DNA from: a virus
Direction: 5' to 3' (one strand)
Virus record (IMG/VR): IMGVR_UViG_3300023210_000013
Coordinates: 51,582-115,581 of that record
DNA length: 64,000 nucleotides
Shown: one piece after another, positions 43,138 to 51,367 of the stretch
Layout of the letters: every line of letters begins with the position of its first letter
Numbering within the stretch: the stretch's first letter is position 1
Program-made: the position numbers and the translations under genes
The notes under the pieces: generated by a model
What the model saw: only the letters and a program-made list of their open reading frames with translations
Databases searched by the model: none
What the model was told of the DNA's origin: nothing

Positions 43138-44238
43138 ATGACATACAGAGAAGTAGTACAAAAAGATGCATTAGCTATAGCTGTGCAACATAAAAGATGT
43201 GGATTAGGCGTATCAATGGGTGTAGGTAAAACAAGAATTGCTATACAACACTTACAAAGAAACTATAATCCTTTTATAAAAGCCTTGGTAGTAATACCAA
43301 AAAATGCAGTAGCACAGTCTTGGATTGATGAATTAGGTAAAATGGGAATAGAATCCTTAGTTAAACACATAACGTTTACTACATATTTATCATTAAAGAA
43401 ACATGAACCTAATGATTATGATGTTGTCTATTTAGATGAATGCCATAGCTTGTTAGACAAACATGAACTTTTCTTGTCAAAATTTACAGGAAAAATACTG
43501 GGTTTAACAGGTACACCACCAGTAAGATCAGGAACAGAAAAGTATAGAATGGTTGCAAAATATTGCCCTATTAAATATGAATTCTCTGTTGATGAAGCAA
43601 CTGAAGGTAAAATCTTAAATAACTATTCAATTGTAGTACATGAATTAACTTTATCTCAAGTTCCAAATTATAAAAAGAAGAACAAGAAGGGTGGTTTTTG
43701 GCATACAACTGAATTAAAAGATTATAACTACGTAACTCAAAGAGTAGCTGAGGCTAATACACCTAAACAAAAGCAATTTGCTTCTATTATGCGTATGAGA
43801 GCTTTGATGGACTATACTACTAAAGAAGTATATACTAAAGCACTGCTTAGTAATCTTTCAAGTAAAGCTATTGTATTTGCTAATACACAAGATCAAGCAG
43901 ATAGAATTTGTAAGCATAGTTATCATTCTAATAATCCACAATCTGATTATAACCTTGAGTTATTTTCAGATGGAAGAATAGATAAACTATCTTGTGTAGC
44001 TCAATTAAGTGAGGGTATATCAATACCTAATCTTAAACAAGGAGTTATTATGCATGCGTATGGTAATGAAAGAAAGACTGCACAAAGAATTGGTAGACTG
44101 TTAAGATTAAATCCTAATGATACAGCAATATGTCACATTCTAATGTACAAAGGTACACAAGATGAAAGATGGGTTGAGACATCATTAAAAGGTTTTGATC
44201 AAACAAAAATTAAACATTATAATCCTTTAAAACAATAA
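43138..44238 (+). CDS. SF2 (DEAD/DEAH-type) helicase
   Basis: The 366-residue protein is an ATP-dependent nucleic-acid translocase. The Walker A is SMGVGKTRIA near residue 27, motif II is DECH (YLDECHSLL) near residue 99 and motif III is LTGTPP near residue 122. The C-terminal motif VI is AQRIGRLLRLNPND near residue 317. The compact size, with no extra domains, is like UvsW/RadD-type phage helicases. Roles include branch migration or restart of stalled forks, alongside the RusA resolvase and Sak4-like recombinase encoded further on. Confidence 0.85.
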   Translation: MTYREVVQKDALAIAVQHKRCGLGVSMGVGKTRIAIQHLQRNYNPFIKALVVIPKNAVAQSWIDELGKMGIESLVKHITFTTYLSLKKHEPNDYDVVYLDECHSLLDKHELFLSKFTGKILGLTGTPPVRSGTEKYRMVAKYCPIKYEFSVDEATEGKILNNYSIVVHELTLSQVPNYKKKNKKGGFWHTTELKDYNYVTQRVAEANTPKQKQFASIMRMRALMDYTTKEVYTKALLSNLSSKAIVFANTQDQADRICKHSYHSNNPQSDYNLELFSDGRIDKLSCVAQLSEGISIPNLKQGVIMHAYGNERKTAQRIGRLLRLNPNDTAICHILMYKGTQDERWVETSLKGFDQTKIKHYNPLKQ

Positions 44239-44240
44239 TC

Positions 44241-44471
44241 ATGGGAAAAATGAAAGAAGTTCTTATGGACATGATCCAGAAAGAGTATGGTTCTTATGAA
44301 AATTATCAAAGAACTTTAAATGAAGATGCCGCTACACAGTGGGTACATAAAGATACACCTTGTCCTAATTGTAATAGACAAACTTTAATGCAAAATGAAA
44401 ATTTAGCAATTAATTGTGATGCATGTGGTCAAAGTTATATTGAAGTTGATAACGCTTTAAGATTTAAATAA
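44241..44471 (+). CDS. Small zinc-ribbon protein, 76 aa
   Basis: A helical N-terminus (MKEVLMDMIQKEYGSYENYQ) is followed by a treble CPNC ... CDAC ribbon at residues about 42-62. It is immediately downstream of the SF2 helicase (2-nt gap). Such ribbons bind DNA/RNA or protein partners, and an accessory role for the helicase is possible. Confidence 0.7.
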   Translation: MGKMKEVLMDMIQKEYGSYENYQRTLNEDAATQWVHKDTPCPNCNRQTLMQNENLAINCDACGQSYIEVDNALRFK

Positions 44472-44472
44472 T

Positions 44473-44727
44473 ATGGAACATATAGATACAATAGACGGAT
44501 TAGAAGTAGAAGTAGAATATCTTTATGATGAAGGAGAACCAACAGTTTGGACAGAATCAAACGGTGATCCAGGAACACCAGGTTATCCACCAAGTGTAGA
44601 AATATTAGCAGTATTCACTATCTTAAAAGATAAAAATAACAAAGAGCTTAGAGTTGATATATTACCAATATGGGATTATGATTTAGAATCTTTAGAAGAA
44701 GAAATACTAGAAAAAAACTACAGATGA
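44473..44727 (+). CDS. Acidic hypothetical protein, 84 aa
   Basis: The protein is very acidic and beta-rich at the start (MEHIDTIDGLEVEVEYLYDE), with a proline-rich centre (DPGTPGYPPSVEI) and an acidic helical C-terminus. Its shape resembles small phage proteins of unknown function found near replication genes. It overlaps the next gene by 4 bases. Confidence 0.65.
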   Translation: MEHIDTIDGLEVEVEYLYDEGEPTVWTESNGDPGTPGYPPSVEILAVFTILKDKNNKELRVDILPIWDYDLESLEEEILEKNYR

Positions 44728-45107
44728 AAAACAATATATCATTAAATGCTATAATAAAGGGTGGTCAAATTGATTACCCTTTAAATGCAGATAAGAAAAG
44801 ATTGCTTAATTTTTTAGCTAATACAACTGAAGGAGCTAATGTAGAAATATTCATTAGTGTTAATGACGGAAAAGGTACCAATGCTCAACTTGCAAGAATA
44901 CACGCTATGTGTAGAGAACTTGCAAATGAAATAGGTTATACTTTTGAAGAAATGAAACTTCAGATAAAAAGAAAAGCAGGACTCTGTTTTATGAAAAATA
45001 ATACAGAATACTGCAAGTCTTTTGCTAAATGTGATAAAGAAGAGCTAAATCTTGCTATACAAGCTTGTATTGAAGCTGGAGATTTTAGCAATATGAACTT
45101 AAGATGA
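44724..45107 (+). CDS. Hypothetical recombination-associated protein (possibly NinB-like), 127 aa
   Basis: Residues about 50-90 (GTNAQLARIHAMCRELANEI followed by a basic helix) recall the central helix pattern of NinB/YbcN-type ssDNA-binding recombination proteins, which are of similar length. The match is by eye and weak. A NinG-like HNH protein is encoded 2 kb upstream, which makes the pairing plausible. The 3' end overlaps the convergent minus-strand gene by 9 bases. Confidence 0.55.
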   Translation: MKNNISLNAIIKGGQIDYPLNADKKRLLNFLANTTEGANVEIFISVNDGKGTNAQLARIHAMCRELANEIGYTFEEMKLQIKRKAGLCFMKNNTEYCKSFAKCDKEELNLAIQACIEAGDFSNMNLR

Positions 45108-45503
45108 TTTCTTTGGTTCTTTAGTTAATTTTAAAAGAATATCTATTGCATCCTTATCTAAATTAGTACTCTTAAGTGAATCAGTCATTTCTTGTTCAGT
45201 TATCATACGGCCATCATCTATAATAAGATTTTGTTCTTTTGCTTTAGCTTTAAAAAGTTGTTGCAATGAAAACAAAGTATAGATTTGTTGCTCATAGTCT
45301 TCTAAGATTATACTTTTATCTTGATTTACAACAATCTTTTCAAATTTTGCAAATGTATCTTTTAAAGTTGATGGGTCAGGAACTACACTAGTAAAGTAAT
45401 TTAGTAGTATTAAATCTAAACCTGCTATATAATTTGTATGTACTTCAATACCTGTAATATTCTTACTGGTATCATATTGTGGTGCTAATTTGTAATCAGA
45501 CAT
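45099..45503 (-). CDS. Isolated minus-strand gene in the early block, 134 aa
   Basis: The ATG at 45503 gives MSDYKLAPQYDTSKNITGIE; a TTG six codons upstream is less likely. The protein is acidic and helical in its C-terminal half (ITEQEMTDSLKSTNLDKDAI). It is the only minus-strand gene I accept between 35,934 and 64,000. It converges on the preceding gene with a 9-base overlap and diverges from the UDG-like gene across only 30 nt. The frame is full length with natural composition, so it is likely real. It must have its own promoter inside or next to the UDG-like gene. Confidence 0.65.
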   Translation of the reverse strand: MSDYKLAPQYDTSKNITGIEVHTNYIAGLDLILLNYFTSVVPDPSTLKDTFAKFEKIVVNQDKSIILEDYEQQIYTLFSLQQLFKAKAKEQNLIIDDGRMITEQEMTDSLKSTNLDKDAIDILLKLTKEPKKSS

Positions 45504-45533
45504 AATAAATATTTTTAACAAATGTAATCATTT

Positions 45534-46235
45534 ATGGAAAAAAAAACAATAAATATATTAGAAAAGAAAAAAGTAATAAAAGAACAGTTAGAAAATTCAG
45601 GTTGGGAAAAATTGTTGTATCCATTTATTGATTCTATTGGCTTTGAACACATTTTAACTAAATTGTTAGATGAAGTAAATAGCAACAGAAGATTTACACC
45701 AGGCATATTAGATTGGTTTAAACCTTTTATAGAATGTAAAAAAGAAGATTTAAAAGTAATAATGATTAATCAAGGTCCATCACCTCAAATAGGTGAGGCT
45801 GATGGTTTAGCATTTAGTTCAGGAAAAACAAGAGTACCTGACTATATACTTAATTACATTTTAGATTATCAAGAAGACAATAACATTATAGAAAGAAGAA
45901 TCACTGATTTAACAGTGTGGGCAAACCAAGGTGTATTATTACTAAATTCAACTATTACAACTGAAATTAATAGAGTTGGATCTCATTACATGATATGGCA
46001 TTCATTTATAACATATTTGTTATATGAATTAAATAAAGATAAATGTAATTACTATGTTGTTATGTTTGGTAAAAAAACCTTTGAATGGGAAGTTTACCTA
46101 TCTAATCATACATCAATCAAGCTTAAACACCCGTCATCTGCTTTGTATAAAAACAAAAAGTGGGACGGTGAAAATGTGTTTAATAAAATTAATTTGCATC
46201 TAAAAAATCAAGGAAAAAGCTTGATAAAATGGTAG
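45534..46235 (+). CDS. Uracil-DNA glycosylase homologue with altered catalytic loop
   Basis: The 233-residue protein follows family 1 UDG (Ung) closely. The water-activating loop region is NQGPSPQIGEADGLAFSS near residue 81, then WANQGVLLLNST near residue 125 (uracil-binding Asn kept) and HPSSAL near residue 201 (catalytic His kept). It ends in SLIKW like the Ung C-terminus. However, the invariant GQDPYH is NQGPSP here: the catalytic Asp is Gly, and the Tyr that excludes thymine is Ser. Either activity is lost, or the protein has another role such as DNA binding with the polymerase. A frame error is excluded because flanking motifs stay in register. Confidence 0.8.
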   Translation: MEKKTINILEKKKVIKEQLENSGWEKLLYPFIDSIGFEHILTKLLDEVNSNRRFTPGILDWFKPFIECKKEDLKVIMINQGPSPQIGEADGLAFSSGKTRVPDYILNYILDYQEDNNIIERRITDLTVWANQGVLLLNSTITTEINRVGSHYMIWHSFITYLLYELNKDKCNYYVVMFGKKTFEWEVYLSNHTSIKLKHPSSALYKNKKWDGENVFNKINLHLKNQGKSLIKW

Positions 46236-46271
46236 CAATTTCATAAATTTGTAAACAGTAAAATAAACCAA

Positions 46272-46760
46272 ATGCTTAACAATCAACTAATTAACCTAGA
46301 CTTAGAAATAGCTCAATTTAAAAAAACACTACTTGATAAATATGGTGTAGATGTTTATATATATGAGAAATTAAGAAGTTCTGGTTATATGAGACCCACA
46401 GTTTCTCAAATAGAAAAAGCTTGTGTTCAAGTAATGCATGAAATGTATCCTGATTATATAAACTACACAAACCTCAGCGTTCTTTTACGTAAAAGAGAAA
46501 TTGTAATGTTTAGAAAAATCTATTGTTATTTAGGTTATCATGCTAAATATACATGTGATCATGTTGGAAAACATGTTAATAGAGATCATTCTAGTGTTAT
46601 ACATGGTAAAAATAGTGTTGAAGACATGCTTCACATAAAAGATAAAGATTATGTGAAAGCAATGCAAAAAGTTACAAAAATAATACAAAAATATGTGGGA
46701 ACTACTCCAAAAAATCATAGCGGAACGCTTAACACCCAATCAGTGCCTACTTCTATATAG
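46272..46760 (+). CDS. Stand-alone DnaA domain IV-like DNA-binding protein
   Basis: Residues about 72-118 match the DnaA C-terminal DNA-binding domain: RKREIVMFRKIYCYLGYHAK followed by HVGKHVNRDHSSVIHGKNSV. The latter is equivalent to the DnaA signature IG..(F)GGRDHTTVLHA. No AAA+ domain is present; the N-terminal 65 residues are helical and unlike DnaA domains I-III. It opens the DnaB/primase cluster, so it probably recognises an origin or competes with host DnaA for DnaA boxes. Its 3' end overlaps the next gene by 68 bases. Confidence 0.8.
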   Translation: MLNNQLINLDLEIAQFKKTLLDKYGVDVYIYEKLRSSGYMRPTVSQIEKACVQVMHEMYPDYINYTNLSVLLRKREIVMFRKIYCYLGYHAKYTCDHVGKHVNRDHSSVIHGKNSVEDMLHIKDKDYVKAMQKVTKIIQKYVGTTPKNHSGTLNTQSVPTSI

Positions 46761-47289
46761 TCTTAAAGAAAAGACTCAGGTTAAATTACCTAACCTACCA
46801 GAAGATTTACAAGCATTACTTGAAGAAGGATTTATAACTAAAGAGTTAGATAATCCATATATAATAACAACTAAAGGTAAAACCTTTATTACAAAGTATG
46901 ATAATTACTTTATAAAAGCCAAGAAGAAAACTAACATCCAATTAATGGGGAAAGAGTTTTTAACACATATTGAAGCTTATAGAACAGTATTTCCTGCAGG
47001 TAAATTACCACATGGTAAACCAGCAAGACAAAATGTAAAAGCTTTGGCTGAATCATTTAGGTGGTTTTTTGAAACTTATGAGTATGATTGGCAATTAGTT
47101 ATGAAAGCTACTAAAATGTATGTTAATGAATATAGAGCAACAGACTATTTATATATGTCAACAAGTCAATACTTTATTTGTAAGCAAGATAAGCACAGAG
47201 TAAAAACCTCAGCTTTATCAGATTACTGTGACATGATTAAAGATGGAGTTCAAACAGAAATACACACATTTAAAGAAAAAGTAGTATAA
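46693..47289 (+). CDS. Replication-associated hypothetical protein, 198 aa
   Basis: The start at ATG 46693 lies inside the DnaA-like gene in another register. Residues 1-75 look like a winged-helix domain (LTPNQCLLLYSLKEKTQVKL, then GFITKEL and a YIITTKGKTFI wing). The C-terminal 120 residues are helical (KALAESFRWFFETYEYDWQL). Its place between a DnaA-like protein and the DnaB-like helicase suggests a helicase loader or initiation adaptor, an inference without motif proof. Confidence 0.7.
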   Translation: MWELLQKIIAERLTPNQCLLLYSLKEKTQVKLPNLPEDLQALLEEGFITKELDNPYIITTKGKTFITKYDNYFIKAKKKTNIQLMGKEFLTHIEAYRTVFPAGKLPHGKPARQNVKALAESFRWFFETYEYDWQLVMKATKMYVNEYRATDYLYMSTSQYFICKQDKHRVKTSALSDYCDMIKDGVQTEIHTFKEKVV

Positions 47290-47290
47290 C

Positions 47291-47449
47291 ATGGCACCAA
47301 ATAAAATAACAGAAGTATTAAATAAGTTAAACCTTGTACTTGAAGATTTTCAAATGCTAAGAGATGGAACATGGGTTCCAGATAAACAGTCATGTAATGA
47401 CAGCATTGATAATATAGAAAGTATTATATACACAATAGAAAATGAGTAA
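47291..47449 (+). CDS. Small acidic protein, 52 aa
   Basis: The frame from ATG 47291 encodes MAPNKITEVLNKLNLVLEDF with a short acidic remainder ending YTIENE. It fits exactly between two replication genes and overlaps the helicase start by 8 bases (ATGAGTAA). Function is unknown; a small adaptor is possible. Confidence 0.6.
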   Translation: MAPNKITEVLNKLNLVLEDFQMLRDGTWVPDKQSCNDSIDNIESIIYTIENE

Positions 47450-48398
47450 ACCAACAGAAGCATGGGCAGGACAATATGCTTCATTTAATGAAGCTCTTAA
47501 GTATATGCTTAGGAGATCAAATGGAGAAGAGAAATCTATATATACACCGTGGCCAAAATTTAATGATGCTACTACTGATGGTTTAGAATGGAACACTCTA
47601 ACAGTTATTGGTGGTAGACCTGGTTCAGGTAAGACTCTTATTAAAGATCAGATAATTAGGGAATCATTTACATTAAATCCTAATGATGATTTTAGAGTAT
47701 TAGAATTTCAGTTTGAGATGGTGGGTAGAACCTCAGCATTAAGACAATTTTCATCACACACCGGTAAAACATATAAAGAATTATGTAGTGCAGGCCATCA
47801 ACTTACACAAGATGTCCTTAATACATGTCATGAGTATGCTAAAGAAAGAGTTAAATACCCAGTAGATATTATATCTACACCAATGACTGTAAATCAAATG
47901 CGTGATCAAATTGATATGTATATGAATTTGCATAAAGGGAAAAAAACTATAATTACTTTAGATCACACTATGCTTGTAAAGAGAGCTCCTTATCAAAATA
48001 ACAGTTTAGATATGTTGTTTGAGTTGGGTGAGTTTTTTACACAAACAAAACGTGATTACCCGGTTATGTTTATTGCATTATCACAATTAAATAGAAACAT
48101 TGATAATCCAGAACGTGCACAACAAGGTAAGTATGGAAACTTTATTCTTGAATCAGATATATTTGGTTCTGATGCTATGTTACAACATGCTGATACTTTA
48201 ATAGGTATTAACAGACCGGCAAAGCAAAAGATTAGGCTTTATGGCCCAGATAGATATATCATAGAAGATGATAGAACTTTAGTATTACACTTTCTTAAAG
48301 CGCGTAATGGTGACACCAGAATGAGTTTCTTTAAAGCAATGTTTGAAAAAATGGAAATTGCAGAAATGGATACTCCTTCACAAGAAGAACGTAGATGA
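47442..48398 (+). CDS. DnaB-like replicative helicase (RecA-fold domain only)
   Basis: The 318-residue protein contains the DnaB C-terminal ATPase domain. The Walker A is GGRPGSGKTL near residue 57, the Walker B region is TIITLDHTML near residue 168 and motif H3 is ALSQLNRNIDNPERA near residue 208. An arginine-bearing C-terminal motif follows (LHFLKARNGD). The DnaB N-terminal collar domain is missing; only about 50 unrelated residues precede Walker A, as in several phage helicases. It unwinds the fork with the primase at 50387-51364. Confidence 0.85.
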   Translation: MSKPTEAWAGQYASFNEALKYMLRRSNGEEKSIYTPWPKFNDATTDGLEWNTLTVIGGRPGSGKTLIKDQIIRESFTLNPNDDFRVLEFQFEMVGRTSALRQFSSHTGKTYKELCSAGHQLTQDVLNTCHEYAKERVKYPVDIISTPMTVNQMRDQIDMYMNLHKGKKTIITLDHTMLVKRAPYQNNSLDMLFELGEFFTQTKRDYPVMFIALSQLNRNIDNPERAQQGKYGNFILESDIFGSDAMLQHADTLIGINRPAKQKIRLYGPDRYIIEDDRTLVLHFLKARNGDTRMSFFKAMFEKMEIAEMDTPSQEERR

Positions 48399-48931
48399 TA
48401 ACAACAAAAATATTAGAATTTAAAACTTTAAAAATGACTCCAGAAGAACGCAAAAAAAAAGTTGCAGTATTGAGAGAGCTGCATGAAGACTACTTTCAAA
48501 CAGAAGGTATAATTAGCGCAGCATATATTCCTAAGATGGCTTACAGGCCCTCTGGTAAGGATGAACTACATGTAAGTTTCTTTCCAAGTGAGCTTGAAAG
48601 AAATAAAGATATTTATACAGAATTTGTAAGTATAGATTATGATTCAGAAGATCCAAAAAGAACATTGTATTTACATAAATATAATCCACATTGGAAAAGT
48701 GAATATGAAATGATTGAGTCTAATAGCGGATTTCAAAGACATATTATTCCTGCATCAGAACTAAAAGTAGTTAGTGATGTTACAGCAAATCAAAATAAAA
48801 ATGATATTTTTACACTTGAAGAAATTTCAGATCTTCCAAATCCAGATGAAACTTATTCTTTTAGAGGTTTAGTAGAAGTGTTGCAAAGGATAGCTAAAAG
48901 TATAGAGAAAATAGAAACCAAAATTAAATAA
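48395..48931 (+). CDS. Hypothetical protein between DnaB-like and Sak4-like genes, 178 aa
   Basis: A charged helical N-terminus (TLKMTPEERKKKVAVLRELH) precedes a beta-rich middle (KDELHVSFFPSELERNKDIY) and a helical C-terminus. It overlaps the helicase gene by 4 bases, so it is cotranslated. No domain is recognised. The context suggests a replisome or recombination accessory. Confidence 0.65.
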   Translation: MITTKILEFKTLKMTPEERKKKVAVLRELHEDYFQTEGIISAAYIPKMAYRPSGKDELHVSFFPSELERNKDIYTEFVSIDYDSEDPKRTLYLHKYNPHWKSEYEMIESNSGFQRHIIPASELKVVSDVTANQNKNDIFTLEEISDLPNPDETYSFRGLVEVLQRIAKSIEKIETKIK

Positions 48932-48937
48932 ATAAGT

Positions 48938-49618
48938 ATGGCAAACAGTGTGTTAGTTATAGCTGAGTCTGGCTCAGGTAAATCAACGTCTATTAGAACA
49001 TTAGATCCTAAAGAGACAGCAATTATTAATATTGCAAACAAACCATTACCTTTTAGAGGGTGGAAAAGTAATTATACAGTTTTAGATAAATCCAATCCAA
49101 ATGGAAATCTAGTTAACGTATCAAGTGGGCCTGGTGTATATAAAGCCATGCAACACATAAGTGAAAAAATGCCACATGTCAAAGTTTTAGTTGTTGATGA
49201 CTGGCAATATATGTCAAGCTTTGAGTATTTTGATAAAGCCAATGAAAAAGGCTATGATAAATTTACTCAAATAGCAGCAAATCTTGCTCAGGTTGCAAAA
49301 CTACCTAAAGATTTAAGAGAAGATTTAACTATCTTTTTCTTAACTCATGCGGAGGAATCAACTGATGTGAATGGTAACCGTAAAGTTAAAGCAAAGACCG
49401 TAGGTAAAATGATAGATAATGCCCTTACATTAGAAGGTTTATTTTCAATTGTTTTATTTGGTAAGGTCCGTAAAGAAGATGATGGTACGCTATCTTATGG
49501 TTTTGAAACTCAAAACAATGGAGAGAATACTTGTAAATCACCAATGGGTATGTTTGAGGATAGCTTTATCCCTAATGACCTAGCATATGTTAGAGATGCT
49601 ATATTAGCATATGAATAA
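48938..49618 (+). CDS. Sak4-like RecA-fold ATPase (recombinase)
   Basis: A Walker A lies at the very N-terminus (AESGSGKSTS, residues 8-17). It is followed by the family-typical segment INIANKPLPFRGWK, a Walker B (VLVVDDWQYM) near residue 84 and a sensor-like FFLTHAEE near residue 133. The length of 226 aa is normal for phage Sak4-type proteins. These promote single-strand annealing/exchange with an SSB encoded alongside, which here is the next gene. Confidence 0.8.
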   Translation: MANSVLVIAESGSGKSTSIRTLDPKETAIINIANKPLPFRGWKSNYTVLDKSNPNGNLVNVSSGPGVYKAMQHISEKMPHVKVLVVDDWQYMSSFEYFDKANEKGYDKFTQIAANLAQVAKLPKDLREDLTIFFLTHAEESTDVNGNRKVKAKTVGKMIDNALTLEGLFSIVLFGKVRKEDDGTLSYGFETQNNGENTCKSPMGMFEDSFIPNDLAYVRDAILAYE

Positions 49619-49670
49619 ATTAAAGCAACAATCAACAATCATTAATAATTAAAATTTAAAATCAGAGAGT

Positions 49671-50324
49671 ATGTTAAGCACAAGCGGAATGTCAGCCGGA
49701 AGCGGCAAAGTTAAACCAGTTATTGATTCAGGAAATCAATTACTTAAAATCAATTCTATTACATTAAATGCACCACCATATGACCAAACGGCATATGATA
49801 TGGTATTAAACGTAGAGTCTGGCCCAATGGGAGCAGACTTTGAAGGTTTTTTAGTGGATGTTAATAATCCATCAGGACCACGTTACAATGGTCAAGTAGG
49901 TAGAGTTAAATTTCAACGTTATGCATTCAACAATGCAACTCTTCCAAGCGGTAGAGAAGTAAAAAGAGATGAAGGTTTGTTAAAAGCTTTAATCAATCTT
50001 GCTGAAGTTGTTGGAAAACGTTCAGAAGTAGATGCTATCCAAGCAAACACTATTGAAGATTTTGTAAACAAAGCTAGCACTATTATATGTGATGGTAAAT
50101 TTTACAATTTCTGTATTGGTGGTAGAGAATGGGAAAACAAAGAAGGTTACACAAACCTTGATATGTTTTTACCAAGATTTACTGCTCAAGCAGTGCCAAT
50201 GGAAAGTCAAGAAGTTGAAAATAGTAAGTTAATTACTTTTAATGCTTCTGAACATGTTATTGCATTGAAAAATAAACCACAAGCTCAAGCAGTTAACACT
50301 TTGAACCAGTATCTGGTCCAGTAG
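49671..50324 (+). CDS. SSB-like protein with probable frameshifted acidic tail
   Basis: The 217-residue protein directly follows the Sak4-like gene and is probably its single-strand DNA-binding partner. The body is beta-rich with aromatic residues (YDMVLNVESG, KFYNFCIGGREW) and no cysteine cluster. In the annotated frame it ends NTLNQYLVQ. In the -1 frame, from 50303 to 50344, the sequence reads EPVSGPVGGDFDL and stop. This is an acidic, hydrophobic-ended tail like those by which SSBs recruit partners. A single-base loss in the TTT at 50300-50302, or a programmed -1 shift there, would restore it. Confidence 0.65.
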   Translation: MLSTSGMSAGSGKVKPVIDSGNQLLKINSITLNAPPYDQTAYDMVLNVESGPMGADFEGFLVDVNNPSGPRYNGQVGRVKFQRYAFNNATLPSGREVKRDEGLLKALINLAEVVGKRSEVDAIQANTIEDFVNKASTIICDGKFYNFCIGGREWENKEGYTNLDMFLPRFTAQAVPMESQEVENSKLITFNASEHVIALKNKPQAQAVNTLNQYLVQ

Positions 50325-50356
50325 GTGGAGACTTTGACTTATAATTAATATAAAAT

Positions 50357-50380
50357 GGGAGGCCTACGGGTCTCCCTATT
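50357..50380 (+). terminator. Intrinsic terminator after the SSB-like gene
   Basis: GGGAG (50357-50361) and CTCCC (50372-50376), with additional CC/GG pairing inside, form a hairpin followed by TATTTATT. It lies 7 nt before the primase gene. Confidence 0.7.
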
Positions 50381-50386
50381 TATTAT

Positions 50387-51364
50387 ATGATTAGCACCAA
50401 AAATTTAGTTAGTAAAATAGAAGATATTCCAAGTTATTGGATATTCCAACACTATTTAAATCTACAAGAACAGTTAACAGGCCAGGATGTTAAAATTAAT
50501 TCAATTTTTAACTCTAATGATAAAACGCCAAGTTTCTGTATTTATGTAGACACATCTGTTATGCAGTATAAGTTTAAAGACTTTTCTACTGGAACTAATG
50601 GAAGTAAGATAGATTTGGTTATGCATTTATTTAACATGACTTTCTCAAATGCAAGTATTAAAATTGTAGATGACTACAATGAAGCAATGAGAAATGGTAA
50701 GGTAAAGTTTGTTACACTTACACCTGAAGTTAAATGGAAAATGGATTATATCCAGACAAGAAATTGGAATCAAACTGATGCAGATTTTTGGCTTTCTTTT
50801 AATATAGGATCATCCTTACTAAAAGAATATAATGTCAAAGCTTTGGATTATTATACCATGATCAAAGAGAAACAAGATGGTTTAGAAAAAATGACTTTTC
50901 AAAAACCTACAACATATGGTTATTTTACAAATGACGGAAGTCTAATTAAAATATACCAACCTCTTAGTAGTAAGCATAAATTCTATAATGTATTAGATTA
51001 TATGCAAGCTTTTGATCAATTGACCTACACTCAACCATATTTAGTTATATGTTCATCTCTAAAAGATGCAATGTGTTTAAAATCTTTTAATTATAAATTA
51101 GAAGTAATAGCACCATCTAGTGAGAACAGTATGATTAAACCTTATGTAATTAATAATTTAAAAAATAAATACAAAAAGGTAATTACATTATTTGATAATG
51201 ATGACGCAGGAAAGAATGCTATTGATAAGTATGCTAAAACATACAATATTAATGGTTGTGCTCTTTCTATATGCAAAGACATATCAGATGCTGTAAAAAA
51301 ATATGGAGTTGAGAAAGTAAATGCAGAGTTAAAGCCTTTGCTTATACAAACCTTAAAAAAATAA
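50387..51364 (+). CDS. DnaG-like primase with TOPRIM domain
   Basis: The 325-residue protein synthesises RNA primers. Residues about 40-85 (NSNDKTPSFCIYVDTSVMQY ... DFSTGTNGSKIDLVMHL) follow the fold of the DnaG zinc-binding domain, but the zinc cysteines and histidine are absent. The TOPRIM core has CSSLKDAMCLK near residue 226, in place of the usual E-G, and TLFDNDDAGKNA near residue 267 (D-x-D motif). No helicase domain is fused; DnaB is encoded separately 2 kb upstream. The degenerate TOPRIM glutamate is a known variation in phage primases. Confidence 0.8.
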   Translation: MISTKNLVSKIEDIPSYWIFQHYLNLQEQLTGQDVKINSIFNSNDKTPSFCIYVDTSVMQYKFKDFSTGTNGSKIDLVMHLFNMTFSNASIKIVDDYNEAMRNGKVKFVTLTPEVKWKMDYIQTRNWNQTDADFWLSFNIGSSLLKEYNVKALDYYTMIKEKQDGLEKMTFQKPTTYGYFTNDGSLIKIYQPLSSKHKFYNVLDYMQAFDQLTYTQPYLVICSSLKDAMCLKSFNYKLEVIAPSSENSMIKPYVINNLKNKYKKVITLFDNDDAGKNAIDKYAKTYNINGCALSICKDISDAVKKYGVEKVNAELKPLLIQTLKK

Positions 51365-51367
51365 TAT

